A stretch of DNA of 64,000 nucleotides from assembly GCF_041395345.1 (NCBI RefSeq), contig NZ_JAWLAR010000003.1, positions 211,557 through 275,556 of the forward strand. Reading direction: 5' to 3'. The notes beneath the pieces were generated by a model that worked only from the letters and a program-made list of their open reading frames with translations, ran no database searches and had not been told where the DNA came from. The stretch's first letter is position 1. Every line of letters begins with the position of its first letter. Of the stretch, positions 43,167 through 52,061 are shown piece by piece. The DNA is from Dokdonella sp041395345. GTDB taxonomy: Bacteria > Pseudomonadota > Gammaproteobacteria > Xanthomonadales > Rhodanobacteraceae. A program made the translations under genes and the position numbers.

Positions 43167-45293
43167 TTAAACCTGACGCTGCGCCTCGATCACGTTGGGT
43201 AGCGCATGCAGTTGCCCGAGCAGGGTCGAAAGCTGGCCGAAGTCGGCCACGCGCAAGGCCAGATCCATGCGCACCTGATTGCTGCCCGGATCGACCCGCG
43301 CCTCGATGGCAAGAATCTGGACATTGGCTGCGGCAATCACGTTGCTGACATCCTTGTGCAGGCCCTTTCGGTCATATGCCTCAAGCACCACGCTGACCTC
43401 GTAGGCCTGCTGTCGCCCGCCTCCCCATTCGACCTCGATGATGCGATCAGGATCCAGCGTGCGCAACCGCTGCAGTTGGCGGCAGTCCGCGCGATGCACG
43501 CTGACACCGCGGCCGCGCGTGATGAACCCGCAGACCGGATCGCCCGGAACAGGCTGGCAGCAGCGCGCCAGCACGGACAACAGGTTGCCGACCCCCTCGA
43601 TGACCAGGGCGTCCCGCGCGCGCGTCGGCAGCTTCGGCATGGAAGTGCGGGAAGGCACCAGTTCCTCGTTGCGCTCACCCTCGTGCAAGGTGCGTGCGAT
43701 CTGGGTGGGGGTCACGTCGCCCAGGGCCAGAGCTTCGAAAAGATCATCCACGCTGCGCAGGCCGAAGCGCGCCGGCAGGCTGTCGAGCTCGACGTTGTGC
43801 AGGGCCAGACGCTTGAACTCGCGTTCGAGAACGCTGCGACCGGCGGCGATGTTGATTTCCCGGTCTGCCTGCTTGAACCAGCTGCGGACCTTGTTGCGGC
43901 CGCGAGCCGTATGCAGGAATCCATGGTGGCTGGACAGCCAGTCGCGGCGCGGCTCGGCGGTCTTGCCGGTCAGGATCTCGATGCGGTCGCCGCTGGCTGG
44001 TTGGAACGTCAGCGGAACAATGCGCCCGTTGACCTTGGCACCGCGGCAGCGGTGTCCGACATCGGTGTGGATCACGTAGGCGAAATCCAGAACGGTCGCA
44101 CCCTTGGGCAGATCGACGACCTGCCCTTTAGGAGTCAGCAGGTAGACGCGGTCCTCGATGACTTCGGTGCGGAAACTGGCCAACAAGGCCGACTCATCAT
44201 CCTGATCGTCGCGCGATTCAAGCAACTGGCGCATCCAGGCGATCTTGCGTTCGAAGCTCGCGTCGCCGCCGCTGCCTTCCTTGTAGCGCCAATGGGCGGC
44301 AAAGCCGAGTTCGGCGTTGGCGTGCATGTCGTGCGAGCGGATCTGCACCTCGAGCGTGCGCCCCGCGGGGCCGACCACCGCGGTGTGCAGGGACTGGTAG
44401 TTGTTGCCCTTTGGGCTGGCGATATAGTCGTCGAACTCTCCGGCGATGAATGGCCACAGCGAGTGCACGACGCCGAGCGCCGCATAGCAGGCGGGCACAT
44501 CCTTGACGAGAACGCGCAGCGCACGAATATCGTAGAGGCCGGAGAAATCCAGCCCCTTTTTCTGCATTTTCTTCCAGATCGAGCTGATGTGCTTGGGCCG
44601 ACCGGCGATCTCGGCCTCGACTCCGGCTTCATCCAGCGCTGCCTGCAGGATCGAGCGTGCCTGCGCGATCCAGGCCTCACGATCGCCCCGGCGTTCGTCG
44701 AGCAGTTCGACGATGCGTCGATACGTCTCGGGCTGCAGGTAGCGGAAGGCGAGATCCTCCAGCTCCCATTTCAGCTGCCATATGCCCAGGCGATTGGCCA
44801 GCGGAGCATGGATGTCGGCAGTCAGCTGGGCCAGTGCCTGGCGCTCGGCGACATCCAGGCTCATCGCGCTGCGCATGCGCACGAGCTGTCCGGCCAGCAG
44901 GATGAAAACAACGCGCAAGTCGCGGATGATCGCCAGCAGCAGGCGGCGCAAGCCCTCTGCTGCGCCAGATCCTGCGCGTACCGAGTAGAGAGGCCAGACC
45001 TTTTCGGCAGCACGCTGGCCTTCGACCAGGTCTGCCACTTCCTCACCGAACGCCTTCAGGTCGGCGGCACCAAATTCGCAGCCTGCCCGCATGGCCTCAT
45101 GCAGCAACAACGCAACCTGGGCGGCGCTCCCGGTTTCCAGGCGCTCGAGCTCAGCGAGGATTGCCTGTCTCTGGGCGGCATCCGCATCCCAGCGAGCGCG
45201 AACTTCCGGCTGTCCAGCCAACCGCTCTTCGATACGGGCCAGCGTGGCGACCGTGGAAACCGGACTATTCGGCCCTTCGCTGGGCTGGTTCAC
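43167..45293 (-). CDS. relA: RelA-type (p)ppGpp synthetase with degenerate hydrolase domain
   Basis: A 708-residue long RSH protein. The N-terminal hydrolase-like region (about 30-200) lacks the HD and ED motifs, so (p)ppGpp hydrolysis is not expected. The synthetase (about 230-380) has GRPKHISSIWKKMQKKG, DIRALRVLV and YQSLHTAV. The EXDD motif (Glu286-Phe-Asp288-Asp289) marks monofunctional RelA, as opposed to RXKD in bifunctional SpoT. A TGS domain (about 390-450: VYLLTPKGQVVDLPKGATVLDFAYVIHTDVG), a helical/zinc-finger region with RCCQPVPGDPVCG, and a C-terminal ACT domain (about 635-705) follow. It starts at GTG (45293) with GAGGA upstream. It should respond to uncharged tRNA on the ribosome. 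A separate SpoT is expected elsewhere. Confidence 0.95.
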   Translation of the reverse strand: MNQPSEGPNSPVSTVATLARIEERLAGQPEVRARWDADAAQRQAILAELERLETGSAAQVALLLHEAMRAGCEFGAADLKAFGEEVADLVEGQRAAEKVWPLYSVRAGSGAAEGLRRLLLAIIRDLRVVFILLAGQLVRMRSAMSLDVAERQALAQLTADIHAPLANRLGIWQLKWELEDLAFRYLQPETYRRIVELLDERRGDREAWIAQARSILQAALDEAGVEAEIAGRPKHISSIWKKMQKKGLDFSGLYDIRALRVLVKDVPACYAALGVVHSLWPFIAGEFDDYIASPKGNNYQSLHTAVVGPAGRTLEVQIRSHDMHANAELGFAAHWRYKEGSGGDASFERKIAWMRQLLESRDDQDDESALLASFRTEVIEDRVYLLTPKGQVVDLPKGATVLDFAYVIHTDVGHRCRGAKVNGRIVPLTFQPASGDRIEILTGKTAEPRRDWLSSHHGFLHTARGRNKVRSWFKQADREINIAAGRSVLEREFKRLALHNVELDSLPARFGLRSVDDLFEALALGDVTPTQIARTLHEGERNEELVPSRTSMPKLPTRARDALVIEGVGNLLSVLARCCQPVPGDPVCGFITRGRGVSVHRADCRQLQRLRTLDPDRIIEVEWGGGRQQAYEVSVVLEAYDRKGLHKDVSNVIAAANVQILAIEARVDPGSNQVRMDLALRVADFGQLSTLLGQLHALPNVIEAQRQV

Positions 45294-45439
45294 GACACCA
45301 TCCTCGAATCAGGTACGCGGACGCCCCGGCAATGGCCATTCACGCTGGTTGAACGCAGGAGTGCTGCGGCGCGGGCTCAACAGGGAGCACCCGCGGCAGT
45401 CGGAGCCTCCAACCGCCGCGGAAAATCAGGTGACGGGCG

Positions 45440-46459
45440 TCAGTAGACGTACCAGACGCTGTCGTCGCTGTACCAGTCCTGCACTTCTTCGGGTACGCCG
45501 GCCATGCCACCGCTGGTGCGAATGGCAGCAAATCCCTGCGCAGGCGTTCCTGCAGCGGGGCTGCCCACTACGTCACGATAGACCAGCACCTGGAACGGGC
45601 CGGTGCTACTAATCGGAAACACCAGCGGCTGGTAGACATACGGGCCGGTCTCCTTGAAGAAGCCCGGAAACAGGATGCTGGTGTCGTCGCACAGCCCGGC
45701 CGGCGGAACCGAACCCGGCACCCAGTCCGATCGCAGCAGGCACCAGTTTGCATCGAAGCTCGCGGACAGTGCCTGGGTGTTGAACCCATCGACCAGGGTC
45801 CAGCCGGCCGCTGCCGGCGAGGACGGATCGAACTGCATCTCGACGCTGACAACGGTGACAGCCTTGCCGGTGAAGCCAGGAAACGCCTCGCCCGTGACAA
45901 CGATGTTCTGGTGCGGGCCGCTGGGCGGCGTGGGCGCGGAATTCCCACCGAAGCCGCTATCGAACAGGCCCTGGCTGACGTTCGGATATTCCGTGCTGGA
46001 TCCCGGCACCGAATTCAGGCAGCGGAACTGGCTGGTTGCGAGATTCGAGGCCTGACCGAGATAGAGCGTGGGCGCTCCGTTCTTGTGGAAGCCGCTGCCT
46101 TCGTAGACAAGGGACTGCAGATAAATGTCGGGGAAACGCCAGACATTGCTGCCCTGTGCAACCGACTGCTGGAAGCGGGGACGCAGGGTCGTCTGGCTCG
46201 GCTCAAGTGGCGATTCCGCGCAGAAGACATGGGATGTGAAATAGGCAGTCGCCGTCGAAGGCCCCACTGTCGGCTTCTGGAAACTGAAGGCCGATGACAC
46301 ATTGGCATCGAGTTCAACCGTGGCCTGGTCTCCAGAGACCAGATCACCGCCGATCAGGGCGGAAGTGCCATCTGCAAGGACCGCGCCGGAACCGGCGATC
46401 AGTGCGAGGGAGAGCGCGGCCCGCAAGCTGGGAGCAAGATTCTTGTTCATCAATTTCAT
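45440..46459 (-). CDS. Secreted protein of unknown function
   Basis: A 339-residue exported protein that I do not recognise. The signal peptide is about 1-27 (MKLMNKNLAPSLRAALSLAL..., near AVLA), followed by a beta-rich, Gly/Ser/Pro-rich chain with few charges and several cysteines (HVFCAE, FRCLNSV, NWCLLRSDW, GLCDDTS). Segments such as PHQNIVVTGEAFPGFTGKAVTVVSVEMQF and ending SDDSVWYVY suggest a compact secreted beta domain. The start at 46459 is chosen for the signal peptide; ATG 46450 is equally possible. It is divergent from another small exported protein, across a 225-bp region, and follows relA's upstream end. No catalytic motif is visible. Confidence 0.75.
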   Translation of the reverse strand: MKLMNKNLAPSLRAALSLALIAGSGAVLADGTSALIGGDLVSGDQATVELDANVSSAFSFQKPTVGPSTATAYFTSHVFCAESPLEPSQTTLRPRFQQSVAQGSNVWRFPDIYLQSLVYEGSGFHKNGAPTLYLGQASNLATSQFRCLNSVPGSSTEYPNVSQGLFDSGFGGNSAPTPPSGPHQNIVVTGEAFPGFTGKAVTVVSVEMQFDPSSPAAAGWTLVDGFNTQALSASFDANWCLLRSDWVPGSVPPAGLCDDTSILFPGFFKETGPYVYQPLVFPISSTGPFQVLVYRDVVGSPAAGTPAQGFAAIRTSGGMAGVPEEVQDWYSDDSVWYVY

Positions 46460-46643
46460 CAAATCCGGTTTACATGGTGAATCGGGGAAGGGATCGCCTG
46501 TGGCATCGGCATTTCGTCCAACGCTCACGCAAAAACAGGGCACACGGTTTTCCGTTGCCCGATGCTAGACTGCACGGGCTGACATTCTACCCTCTGAATT
46601 TCCGCAACGCACCTGTTAACCTCCCGTTAGACAACGAGTTTTC

Positions 46644-46668
46644 GACCAACTGGTCACGTTTTGACCAA
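46644..46668 (+). promoter_or_regulatory. Candidate operator upstream of the 46686 gene
   Basis: A perfect dyad GACCAACTGGTC (46644-46655), then a third half site TTGACCA (46661-46667), just before the coding start. Could bind a dimeric repressor; no regulator is known. Confidence 0.3.
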
Positions 46669-46685
46669 TGCCAAGAGCCCAAGTC

Positions 46686-47165
46686 ATGCATTCCCGAGCC
46701 CTGTTTATCGCCCTGTTTCTCGTCCTTCCGTTGTCCGCTGGCGTCCTGGCGCAGTCCCAGACTCCCACGTTCGAGGAGCGCATGTCGCAATCGGAATTCA
46801 AGGCAGCGGGCCTCGAGAAGTTGACTCCGGAAGAATTGAAATTCCTGAACGAATGGATCCAGACCAAGGGGGTCAGCCAGATGGGCGCGCCCATGATCAA
46901 GGCCGATGGTTCGACTGTCTTCTATGCCGACGGCAGCGAGCGTCAGCTGATCGAATCGAATATCGTGGGCGAATTCAATGGCTGGGGAACGAAGACCCGC
47001 GTCACCCTCGAAAACGGCCAGGTCTGGGAGCAGGCCGAATCCGGTTCGAAGGGCGGATATCGTCTCATCTCGCCCAGCGTGCGCATCAAGCCGATGAGCT
47101 TTGGCAGCTGGCTCATGTACGTTGACGGCTGCGCATGTGACGTACGCGTCAAGCGCATCAAGTAG
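46686..47165 (+). CDS. Small exported protein of unknown function
   Basis: A 159-residue protein with signal peptide (about 1-23, near VLAQ), a short helical segment (FEERMSQSEFKAAGLEKLTPEELKFLNEWI, about 28-60), and a beta-rich C-terminal half (about 75-159) that may form an SH3-like or barrel domain (IVGEFNGWGTKTRVTLENGQVWEQAESG). The 'FKAAGL-KLTPEEL-LN-WI' segment recurs in exported proteins of xanthomonads, to my knowledge without assigned function. The ATG at 46668 is an alternative start. Two cysteines near the C terminus (GCAC) could form a disulfide. It converges with hrpA. Confidence 0.8.
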   Translation: MHSRALFIALFLVLPLSAGVLAQSQTPTFEERMSQSEFKAAGLEKLTPEELKFLNEWIQTKGVSQMGAPMIKADGSTVFYADGSERQLIESNIVGEFNGWGTKTRVTLENGQVWEQAESGSKGGYRLISPSVRIKPMSFGSWLMYVDGCACDVRVKRIK

Positions 47166-47186
47166 AGTGCCCCGCGTCGAACCCGA

Positions 47187-50100
47187 TCAAAGTCTGGCCA
47201 GCACGCTGGCCAGGCGTTTTGGCGAAACCGGCTCCGCCGTGCGCAGTTCCTGAGCGAACACCGAAACGCGCAATTCCTCGATCAGCCAGCGCAGTTCCTC
47301 GAGCGCGTCCGGATCGGCATTTCCGCTCGCCCGATGTTTGAGGTATTCGCGCCAGTACGTGTGCACGTTGAACATGCGCGCCTGATCCCGGGACGGATCC
47401 TGGCGCAGCCGCTCTGCGCGCAGGCGCATGCCGCGCAGGTAACGCGGGTAATGCGCAAGTCGCCGAGGGTCGGTGTCGCGAAGAAATCCCGGCGAAAGCA
47501 ATTCGTCGCGCTGTTCGAGCAGGTCCTCGTAGTTGGCCGTTGCAAAACCCAGCAATGGCGGTTCCAGCCACGGCATCAGCTCGGCATGGGCCTCGATGAT
47601 GGCCTCGGCAAGCTTCAAGCGCTCGACGGCGGCGGCAAACAACTCACTGCCGAGTTGTGACCTGAGACTTTCGAAGGCAGCCCGTGTCCGGGCGTCGAGC
47701 ACATGGGCCTGAAGGCGCTCGGCAAGTGCCGCTTCGACCAGGTCGGCACGCAGGGTTTCGGCGCTGCCCAATGCCGCCCACTTCAAAGCGGTCAGGTTGG
47801 CCAGGGGCAGTTGTCGTCGCGCCTGCTTGACCTTGTCTGCCAGCGCGCGACGCAGAAGTCGTTCGAGGCCATGCCGGTGCTGTTCGCGGGCGTCGTCTGC
47901 GTTCTCGAAGACGCGCAAGGCCACGCTATCGCCAAGATCGACAAGTGCGGGCCATGCGACCAGACCTTCGGGGGAACGAATTGACTCGGGGATGTCCTCG
48001 AGATCGAAGCCGCTCAGATCCTCCCGCGTCAGCTCGGCATCGGCGCGCTGTGAAAATGCCTCGCGTGCGGCTGAAGCCCAGGATTTCTGGATCGCGGCCA
48101 GATCCCTGCCCTCCGCAAGCTGCCGGCCTTTTTCATCCTCGACGCGAAAGCGCATCAGCAGATGCGCCGGCAATCCTGTCGCCGAAAAATCGTTGGCAGA
48201 AATGTCGACACCGGTCACTTTCTCGAGATACTCCGCCAGCGACTCGGTCAATGGTTGCTGGCGAGGTGCGCGTTGCTTGCCCAGGGATTCGACAAAAGCG
48301 CGCGCAAAATCAGGCGCCGGCACGAAGTTTCGACGCAGGGATTTGGGCAATCCCCGGATCAGTTCGGCAACCTTTTCATTGAGCAGTCCCGGCACCAGCC
48401 ACTCGCAGGCATGCGCCGACATGGCATTCAGCAGCGCAAGAGGCACATGGGCGGTTACTCCGTCCGCCGGATCCCCGGGAACGAATCGATACTCCAGACG
48501 AACCTCGTGAGCACCGACTGCCAACGTGGTCGGAAAAGCTTCGGCGGCGAACCCGGGCGTGGATGACAGCACGTCTGCCAGGGACCAGCGCAATCCGGCC
48601 TGTTCGGCCGGCGTGGCCTTGCGGTACCAGGAATCGAGCGCTGCACTGGTATGGATGTCGGCGGGCACTTTCCCGGCAAAGAAACCCGCCAGTTCTTCGG
48701 GCGACTTGAGCAGGCCGGAGCGGCGCTGCCTGGCCTCGATTTCCGCGGCCTTCGAAAGCGTGCGCTGATTGGCCTGGATGAAGTCCGCGCGCGCGTTGAT
48801 CTCGCCGGTAGCCAGCGCCTCGCGCACGAATATCTCGTGTGCCAACTCCGGCTCCTGCCTGCCGTACTGGACCGCTCGTCGCTCAACCAGGATCAGGCCA
48901 AACAGGATGACCTGCTCAAATGCGATCACCGCACCGCGTTTGCGCGACCAGTGCGCATCGTGCCAGCTGCGCCGGACCAGATGCGCCGCCTGCTGCTCGA
49001 TCCAGACGGGTTCGACGCGCGCGCACTGCATGGCGTAGACCTTGCCGATGTCGATGATCTGCCCGGCCAGCAACCACTGCGGTGGCGACTTCGCCAACGC
49101 CGAGCCTGGAAAGATCGCGAACTTCCGCTCGCGCGTTCCGCGGTACTGATTTTTCTCATCCTTTCGCGCGACCTGAGTCGGCCAGCCGCTGAGCAGACAA
49201 CGGTGAATGGATTCACTGTTGTCGGGAATGGGGAATCGGGAATGGGGAATGGTTGAAGCGGTTTGAGGTGCATCCGACTTGCTTGATGCCGCTCCTGTCT
49301 TGCTTCTTGCGCTGCCTTTGCGCCCGTTCTTGCCCCTCTCGACTCCGGATTCCTGGTTCCCGTTTCCCGCCCTTCCCATTCCCCATTCCCGATTCCCCAC
49401 TCCCGGCTCCTGAACCACCAACTGCCGATGCAGCTCGCGCCATTCGCGCATGCGCATGAACGACAGGAAATGGGCGCGACACCAGTCGCGCAACTTTGAC
49501 TGGGTGAATTCCTCGTGGGCCGTTGCGTAGGCAGCCCAGAGATTCAATACGCCGAGGAAGTCGGATTTCGGGTCGGTGAAAAGGGCGTGCGCGGCATCGG
49601 CTTGCGGGCGTGAGTCAGCAGGACGTTCGCGCGGATCCTGAATGCTCAGGAACGAGACCAGGATCATCAGCTCGCGCGAGACGCCAAGTCGCTGAGCCTC
49701 GATCAGCATGCGTGCCAGTGCGACATCGACCGGCACGCTTGCGATCGTGGCGCCGATTCGGGTCATTCGATGTTGCTCGTCGATCGCCCCGATCTCGATC
49801 AGACGCCGATATCCATCGCCGATTGCGCGCTCGGGCGGCGCCTCCACGAACGGGAAGTCGGCGACGTCGCCAAGCTTCAGGCTCAGCATGCGAAGGATTA
49901 CGCCCGCCAACGAAGTACGCAGTATTTCGGGATCGGTATAGGCCGGTCGTTCGGCGAAATCGTCTTCCGCGTACAGGCGATAGCAAATGCCGGCTCCGAC
50001 ACGCCCACAGCGGCCCTTGCGCTGGTCGGCGGCGGCCCGCGAAATCGGCTCGATGTGGAGGCGCTCGAGTTGCCCGCGCTGGCTGTAGCGCTTGACTCTC

Positions 50101-51182
50101 GCCGTGCCGGTATCGACGACAAAACGAATTCGCGGAACGGTCAGTGAGGTCTCGGCGACATTGGTCGCCAGCACGATGCGCCGCTTCGGGCCCGGTTTGA
50201 AAACGCGGTCCTGTTCGTTGGCGGAAAGTCGCGCATACAGCGCAAGCACCTCGGTCTCGCGATACTTGCGTCGGTCAAGGGCGAGGTGGGCGTCGCGAAT
50301 CTCGCGCTCGCCGGGCAGGAACACGAGCACGTCACCACGCGGATCCTCGGTCGTGATCTCATCCATGGCATCGACAATCTGCTCGACCAGACTCGTCTCG
50401 CCACGCTCCGGCGGTGGCCGCCAGCGTACTTCGACCGGGTAGGCACGTCCCTCAACCTCGATCACGGGGGCGTTGTCGAAGTGTTCCGCGAATCGCGCGG
50501 TATCGATGGTGGCCGAAGTCACGATCAACTTGAGGTCGCGCCGCCTGGCCAGCAGCCGCTTGAGATAGCCAAGCAGGAAATCGATATTGAGGCTGCGCTC
50601 GTGAGCTTCGTCGAGAATGATGGTGTCGTAGGCGCTGAGCCAGGCGTCACCCTGTGTTTCGGCGAGCAGGATGCCGTCGGTCATGAACTTGATCAGGGCG
50701 GCATCACCGACCTGCTCGGTAAAGCGCACCTGGAAACCGACCAGGTCGCCGACCGTCGTGCCGAGTTCACTGGCTACGCGTCGGGCGACCGTGCGTGCAG
50801 CAATTCGGCGCGGCTGCGTGCAGCCGATCATGCCGGCAACGCCACGCCCGGCAGCAAGGCAGAGCTTGGGCAACTGGGTGGTCTTGCCGGAGCCGGTCTC
50901 GCCGGCCAGCACGATGACCTGGTGCGCGCGGATCAACTTGATGATTTCGTCGCTGCGATCCGCTATCGGCAATGACTCGTCGACACGAATGGCCGGCACA
51001 CGGGCCGCTCGCGCCGCAACGCGGGCAGTCGATGCCTCGATCTCCGAAGTCAGCCTGGCGACTTGTTCGGGCGTCGCGCTGGCGGGAGCCGTCTGCAATC
51101 GCCGCCAGCGGCCGAGCAGGCGTCCGCGATCGCGCGACATGATGCCCGACAGCGCTGTTTCGAGTTTTTTCAGTTCGGACAT
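47187..51182 (-). CDS. hrpA: ATP-dependent RNA helicase HrpA, carrying an in-frame repeat-derived insert
   Basis: A 1331-residue DEAH-box RNA helicase: GETGSGKT (94-101), DEAH (191-194) and SATIDTARF, then the helicase C, HA2 and OB regions and the long HrpA-specific C-terminal extension (DUF3418). E. coli HrpA helps rescue stalled ribosomes and process mRNA. Residues about 592-654 are not HrpA-like: they are low-complexity and encoded by a 187-bp element with 32-bp inverted ends (49221-49407), translated in frame without stops. The insertion lies between HRQL and the SESIHRCLLSGW block, a surface junction before the C-terminal part. The rest of the protein seems complete, so function is probably retained. 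Confidence 0.94.
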   Translation of the reverse strand: MSELKKLETALSGIMSRDRGRLLGRWRRLQTAPASATPEQVARLTSEIEASTARVAARAARVPAIRVDESLPIADRSDEIIKLIRAHQVIVLAGETGSGKTTQLPKLCLAAGRGVAGMIGCTQPRRIAARTVARRVASELGTTVGDLVGFQVRFTEQVGDAALIKFMTDGILLAETQGDAWLSAYDTIILDEAHERSLNIDFLLGYLKRLLARRRDLKLIVTSATIDTARFAEHFDNAPVIEVEGRAYPVEVRWRPPPERGETSLVEQIVDAMDEITTEDPRGDVLVFLPGEREIRDAHLALDRRKYRETEVLALYARLSANEQDRVFKPGPKRRIVLATNVAETSLTVPRIRFVVDTGTARVKRYSQRGQLERLHIEPISRAAADQRKGRCGRVGAGICYRLYAEDDFAERPAYTDPEILRTSLAGVILRMLSLKLGDVADFPFVEAPPERAIGDGYRRLIEIGAIDEQHRMTRIGATIASVPVDVALARMLIEAQRLGVSRELMILVSFLSIQDPRERPADSRPQADAAHALFTDPKSDFLGVLNLWAAYATAHEEFTQSKLRDWCRAHFLSFMRMREWRELHRQLVVQEPGVGNREWGMGRAGNGNQESGVERGKNGRKGSARSKTGAASSKSDAPQTASTIPHSRFPIPDNSESIHRCLLSGWPTQVARKDEKNQYRGTRERKFAIFPGSALAKSPPQWLLAGQIIDIGKVYAMQCARVEPVWIEQQAAHLVRRSWHDAHWSRKRGAVIAFEQVILFGLILVERRAVQYGRQEPELAHEIFVREALATGEINARADFIQANQRTLSKAAEIEARQRRSGLLKSPEELAGFFAGKVPADIHTSAALDSWYRKATPAEQAGLRWSLADVLSSTPGFAAEAFPTTLAVGAHEVRLEYRFVPGDPADGVTAHVPLALLNAMSAHACEWLVPGLLNEKVAELIRGLPKSLRRNFVPAPDFARAFVESLGKQRAPRQQPLTESLAEYLEKVTGVDISANDFSATGLPAHLLMRFRVEDEKGRQLAEGRDLAAIQKSWASAAREAFSQRADAELTREDLSGFDLEDIPESIRSPEGLVAWPALVDLGDSVALRVFENADDAREQHRHGLERLLRRALADKVKQARRQLPLANLTALKWAALGSAETLRADLVEAALAERLQAHVLDARTRAAFESLRSQLGSELFAAAVERLKLAEAIIEAHAELMPWLEPPLLGFATANYEDLLEQRDELLSPGFLRDTDPRRLAHYPRYLRGMRLRAERLRQDPSRDQARMFNVHTYWREYLKHRASGNADPDALEELRWLIEELRVSVFAQELRTAEPVSPKRLASVLARL
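49221..49407. mobile_element. Dispersed inverted-repeat element (MITE-like) inside hrpA
   Basis: The ends are 32 bp, GTCGGGAATGGGGAATCGGG... at 49221-49252 and its inverse at 49376-49407, with 30 of 32 bases matching; the interior is 123 bp. It consists of GGGAATC/GGGAATG units like those scattered in xanthomonad genomes. No transposase is present. Both strands stay open in the hrpA frame, which yields the inserted GNREWGMGRAGNGNQES-like and HSRFPIPDN-like peptide segments. Confidence 0.8.
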
Positions 51183-51371
51183 GGGTCGTCGGGAGGCTGT
51201 GCTGCAGGCAGTGCACGAAACCGGGCAAAGGCCGTGCGCAGAAAGGCGACATGATAGCGGCTGGCGCCCAACCGGTTGTCGATGCCGCGCTTGACGGAGG
51301 CCGGTCTGTGCCGTTGCACGCCCCGATCTTGCGGGACTTCATGAGCGCTGGACTGAAAGGCTTTCCACTCC

Positions 51372-52061
51372 CTATTTCGCGCTTCCCACTCCTTCCCGAC
51401 GCAATTGATAGTGCCTGTAGCCTGCGTAGGCAATGCCCGTTGCCCCGGTCAGGATGGCGGGCACATACAGGGCGTTGTAGAGATAGGCGGCAAACAGCCA
51501 GCTTCCGACTACCGCGCCGATCAGAAATGAAGTGACCAGGGCCAGCAACAGGCGCACGCGACGCGAATCGACCGGCACGCCTCGCAATCGATGGCCGAAG
51601 AAAATACCGAGATCGGTCAGGGTGCCGGAAAAATGCGTGGTTCGCAGGACGGCACCGCTGTAGGTGCTGACCATCGCGTTTTGCAGGCCGCAAGCCGCCG
51701 AAGCCAGGCAGTCGCCGAGGAAATTGTCCACTCCCAGCAAGGGCACGGCGAGCACCAGCAGCAAGGCTTCGAGAGCAAGGACCACACCGTAGCGTCGTCC
51801 TAGTCGCAGCGTGGAATCCTGGATGATCATGCCGCTGAGCGTACAGCCCGTCATGAAGGCGAGGATCAGCGCGGCAAAATGCGCCGCCACGCGGAAATCC
51901 TGATTGCCAAGCGCAATGCCGAGCAGCGTCGTTGTGCCGGTCAGGTGGGTGATGCCCTGATGCTGCACGCCGAGGAACCCGGTGGCGTTGACGATACCCG
52001 CGACAAACGCCAGCAAGGCACCGCCTGCCAGCACCCAGCGTGGAAGTCTTGCGATGATCAT
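51372..52061 (-). CDS. DUF1275 (YoaK-type) inner-membrane protein
   Basis: A 229-residue six-helix membrane protein of the DUF1275 family: WVLAGGALLAFVAGIVNATGFLGVQHQGITHLTGTTT at the N terminus, then GLQNAMVSTYSGAVLRTTHFSGTLTDLG, both hallmarks of the family. Function is unknown; transport is suspected. The start at 52061 overlaps the ThrE-like stop by one base (TGATG), so the genes are coupled. The open frame continues upstream, but that reading is the shadow of the ThrE-like gene. A short basic tail follows the last helix. Confidence 0.88.
   Translation of the reverse strand: MIIARLPRWVLAGGALLAFVAGIVNATGFLGVQHQGITHLTGTTTLLGIALGNQDFRVAAHFAALILAFMTGCTLSGMIIQDSTLRLGRRYGVVLALEALLLVLAVPLLGVDNFLGDCLASAACGLQNAMVSTYSGAVLRTTHFSGTLTDLGIFFGHRLRGVPVDSRRVRLLLALVTSFLIGAVVGSWLFAAYLYNALYVPAILTGATGIAYAGYRHYQLRREGVGSAK

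Noticed and set aside
43206..45446. 746-codon plus-strand frame within relA
   Set aside because: Antisense shadow of relA; residues are Gln/His/Gly-rich with no family resemblance.
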